Shown: positions 63,125 to 64,000 of the stretch, in pieces | How the letters are laid out: every line of letters begins with the position of its first letter | Position numbering within the stretch: position 1 is the stretch's first letter | From: Metellina segmentata | Taxonomy: Eukaryota; Arthropoda; Arachnida; Araneae; Tetragnathidae | Direction: 5' to 3' | NCBI GenBank assembly: GCA_947359465.1 | Contig: OX375872.1 | Location: forward strand, 82,330,931-82,394,930 | Length of the DNA: 64,000 nt | The notes under the pieces: model-generated | Seen by the model: only the letters and a program-made list of their open reading frames with translations | Database searches by the model: none | What the model was told of the DNA's origin: nothing | Made by a program: the position numbers and the translations under genes

Positions 63125-64000
63125 TATATTTTTCATTGTTAAATTCTGGATGGGTATAGTAAAATGTAAAACTAGTAGTATCCTAAAATTTGAAAATAAA
63201 TTAATATCCAAGTCAAAGAAATTATTTACTACAGTAATTTGTTATGATTTTTTATTCTTTTTGAGATTTGTTAAACTTCTAGAACTACAATGAAATAAAA
63301 AATAACATTTTGCAGCTGCGAAATCATTCTGTCATATTAGTAATTTAAAAAAAATAGTCAAATTTAATATTTGCACATGTGGATTTTGTACACTTATATT
63401 TAGTACTCACAATTTTTACATATACATTCAATAATTTTGGAGATTTAAATTTTACATATAGCATAACATTTATGCAATTATATTGTATGTATCCGTGTCT
63501 GATAATTTGATTGTTATTTATGAAAAATTTGAGACTATATTTTAACTTAAAATTGGCATTTCACAAAATTGGCAACCAAAATGAAAAATTGCAATATATT
63601 TTTTCCTTTAGTAATATTTTGCTACTAAATATTGAATAAACAGTACAAGATATTGAATATGCAATAAATAACTTGAAAAATCGTGTAAACAAATACAGAA
63701 TTTTCATTACAATTACTAATCCCTAAAACCACATTTATAATGGATTCATAAATTTATAGAGCATTTCTGATAGCAGATTAAAAAAAATTACCATTAAGAC
63801 TATATTATATATGGCTATTTAATTCTTAAATTTGTTAACGTATTCTTTTGATACGTTATGAATGACAAAGTTATGTTTTGTGTAAGTATGCTATATTTCA
63901 AAATTAAGTAAAAAAAATTCAGAAATCCAACAGAGCATATTCAGAGTACATCATTAGAAAAAATGTCAAACACAATAAAAATCGCGTAATTTTTATGTGT
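63125..64000. other. AT-rich intergenic region at the right edge
   Basis: No open frame of note, no recognised repeat. Confidence 0.5.

Overview
The window is AT-rich, intron-rich animal DNA, most likely from an arthropod and probably an arachnid. That placement rests on general character: few short genes, very long introns packed with Tc1/mariner DNA transposons, tRNA-derived SINEs, a Penelope-like reverse transcriptase remnant and abundant microsatellites. A run of 200 Ns marks one assembly gap. Species cannot be fixed from the sequence alone. Three cellular genes are supported. (1) On the minus strand an arylsulfatase B-type gene enters at about 50.8 kb and runs leftward past the left edge of the window. 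Twelve coding exons join in frame, with consistent phases, into about 385 residues that keep every catalytic and metal-binding residue I could check; the C-terminal exons lie outside. (2) On the plus strand at 52.6-53.5 kb is an intronless open frame of 316 codons with a degenerate protein-kinase fold that resembles PAN3. (3) On the plus strand at 60.6-61.0 kb is a small single-pass membrane protein with the InaF motif (INAFM/InaF family). Almost everything else from 2.2 to 50.8 kb is sulfatase intron filled by transposons. From left to right: hairpin-rich CTAG-ended repeats with a 186-bp tandem array (0.2-3.3 kb); two same-family Tc1 copies in opposite orientation, the second split by a P-element-like transposon with an 8-bp target duplication (3.7-9.0 kb); a Penelope-like RT remnant (9.1-10.1 kb); a DD41D mariner butted against a deleted mariner (12.6-14.8 kb); two abutting Tc1 elements, the second split by a 4.4-kb hAT-like or unclassified transposon with roughly 600-bp inverted arms and a 9-bp target duplication, itself carrying a tRNA-Asp-derived SINE (19.5-26.6 kb); Tc1 elements at 31.6, 33.5, 43.8, 45.0 and 45.8 kb; and a Tigger-like element containing a Tc1 scrap (41.8-42.6 kb). 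The right third (51-64 kb) is quieter and holds the two plus-strand genes, a DNA transposon with GGGGTAATTGTAAACA-type ends at 55.5-57.1 kb and several SINE copies. No operon-like or cooperating gene system is visible, and none of the transposons appears fully intact. The most unusual content is the nested transposon architecture, especially the 4.4-kb long-TIR element; the sulfatase whose four active-site motifs are each cut by an intron; and the PAN3-like pseudokinase frame.
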